Source: CAYWNA01 sp964459305 (lineage in GTDB: Bacteria > Planctomycetota > Planctomycetia > Pirellulales > Pirellulaceae). From it: a stretch of 13,356 bases of DNA. Within the stretch, counting starts at the first letter, position 1. Every line of letters starts with the position of its first letter. The translations under genes and the position numbers were made by a program. This document shows, piece after piece, positions 13,191 through 13,356 of this stretch. The stretch is from assembly GCA_964459305.1 (NCBI GenBank), contig CAYWNA010000324.1, forward strand, positions 1 to 13,356, written 5' to 3'. The notes beneath the pieces are model-generated. The model was not told the origin of the DNA, did not search any database, and saw only the letters and a list, made by a program, of their open reading frames with translations.

Positions 13191-13356
13191 ATGAAACGAG
13201 AGACAAGTATCGCAGATCGTTTTCGACGCTTGGCGTTTTGGATGCTTGCGGTCGCACTGCTGTCGAATCCGTTCGAGGGAAATGCTGCCAAGCCGCAACG
13301 GCCGAACGTCGTGTTGATCATGACCGACAACCATGGGGCTTGGTCGTTGGGGTGCT
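13191..13356 (+). CDS. Secreted sulfatase, N-terminal 55 residues (truncated by window end)
   Basis: An ATG at 13191 with AAGGAG 8 bases upstream (13177-13182) opens a frame that runs off the window. Residues 1-36 form a signal peptide (basic KRETSIADRFRRL, hydrophobic AFWMLAVALL, cleavage near GNA-A). The mature start PQRPNVVLIMTDNHGAWSLG is the characteristic opening of formylglycine-dependent sulfatases, where the usual calcium-binding pair is DD (TDDQG). Here it is DN followed by H, a variant I know from planctomycete sulfatases. The formylglycine motif CxPSR lies beyond the window, so activity cannot be judged. Planctomycetes carry many sulfatases for degrading sulfated algal polysaccharides. 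Confidence 0.9.
   Translation, partial: MKRETSIADRFRRLAFWMLAVALLSNPFEGNAAKPQRPNVVLIMTDNHGAWSLGC

Noticed and set aside
1..13356. CRISPR array, toxin-antitoxin pair, phage or defence genes
   Set aside because: No regularly spaced direct repeats, no Cas, restriction, toxin, integrase or transposase genes were visible on either strand.

Overview
The window looks like a piece of a free-living, non-anammox member of the Planctomycetota, probably Pirellulales-like. I infer this from gene content: the tail of an HzsA-related haem protein, a planctomycete-type 70-residue protein, a formylfuran-phosphate synthase (MfnB) of C1 metabolism, a Tat-exported beta-propeller protein, a sulfatase start, and GC-rich palindromic intergenic repeats of a kind common in that phylum. 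There is no rRNA, tRNA, CRISPR array, transposase, phage gene or recognisable defence system.

Left part (1-3160, + strand): the 3' end of an HzsA-related c-type cytochrome gene; an orphan TolC-family outer-membrane efflux gene; then a short two-zinc-knuckle protein followed by a probable translationally coupled 43-residue ORF. A C-terminal remnant of a 2-hydroxyacyl-CoA dehydratase D-type (BcrC/HgdB) gene lies on the opposite strand directly against the zinc-knuckle gene start.

Middle (3170-7010): a near-consensus promoter, a cobalamin riboswitch and the cobalamin adenosyltransferase gene cobO form one regulated unit. A convergent endonuclease III gene has an unusual cysteine cluster. A CrtI/PYROXD2-like FAD oxidoreductase gene follows and converges on a small two-helix membrane protein gene.

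Right part (7053-11714, - strand): a GntP-family permease with a secreted N-terminal extension (probably co-transcribed with the small membrane protein), a compound palindromic repeat, the 70-residue planctomycete protein behind a strong promoter and structured leader, and a tight pair consisting of the Tat-exported beta-propeller protein and mfnB.

End (11827-13356, + strand): a perfect 29-bp inverted repeat in the divergent gap, a uroporphyrinogen-decarboxylase-superfamily protein, a palindromic element, and the first 55 codons of a secreted sulfatase. The cobO/riboswitch unit and the URO-D-superfamily gene both point to corrinoid use, but nothing in the sequence links them directly. I found no convincing new multi-gene system. 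The best leads are the three repeat elements, the degraded dehydratase next to the zinc-knuckle gene, the structured leader of the 70-residue gene and the odd Fe-S motif of the endonuclease.
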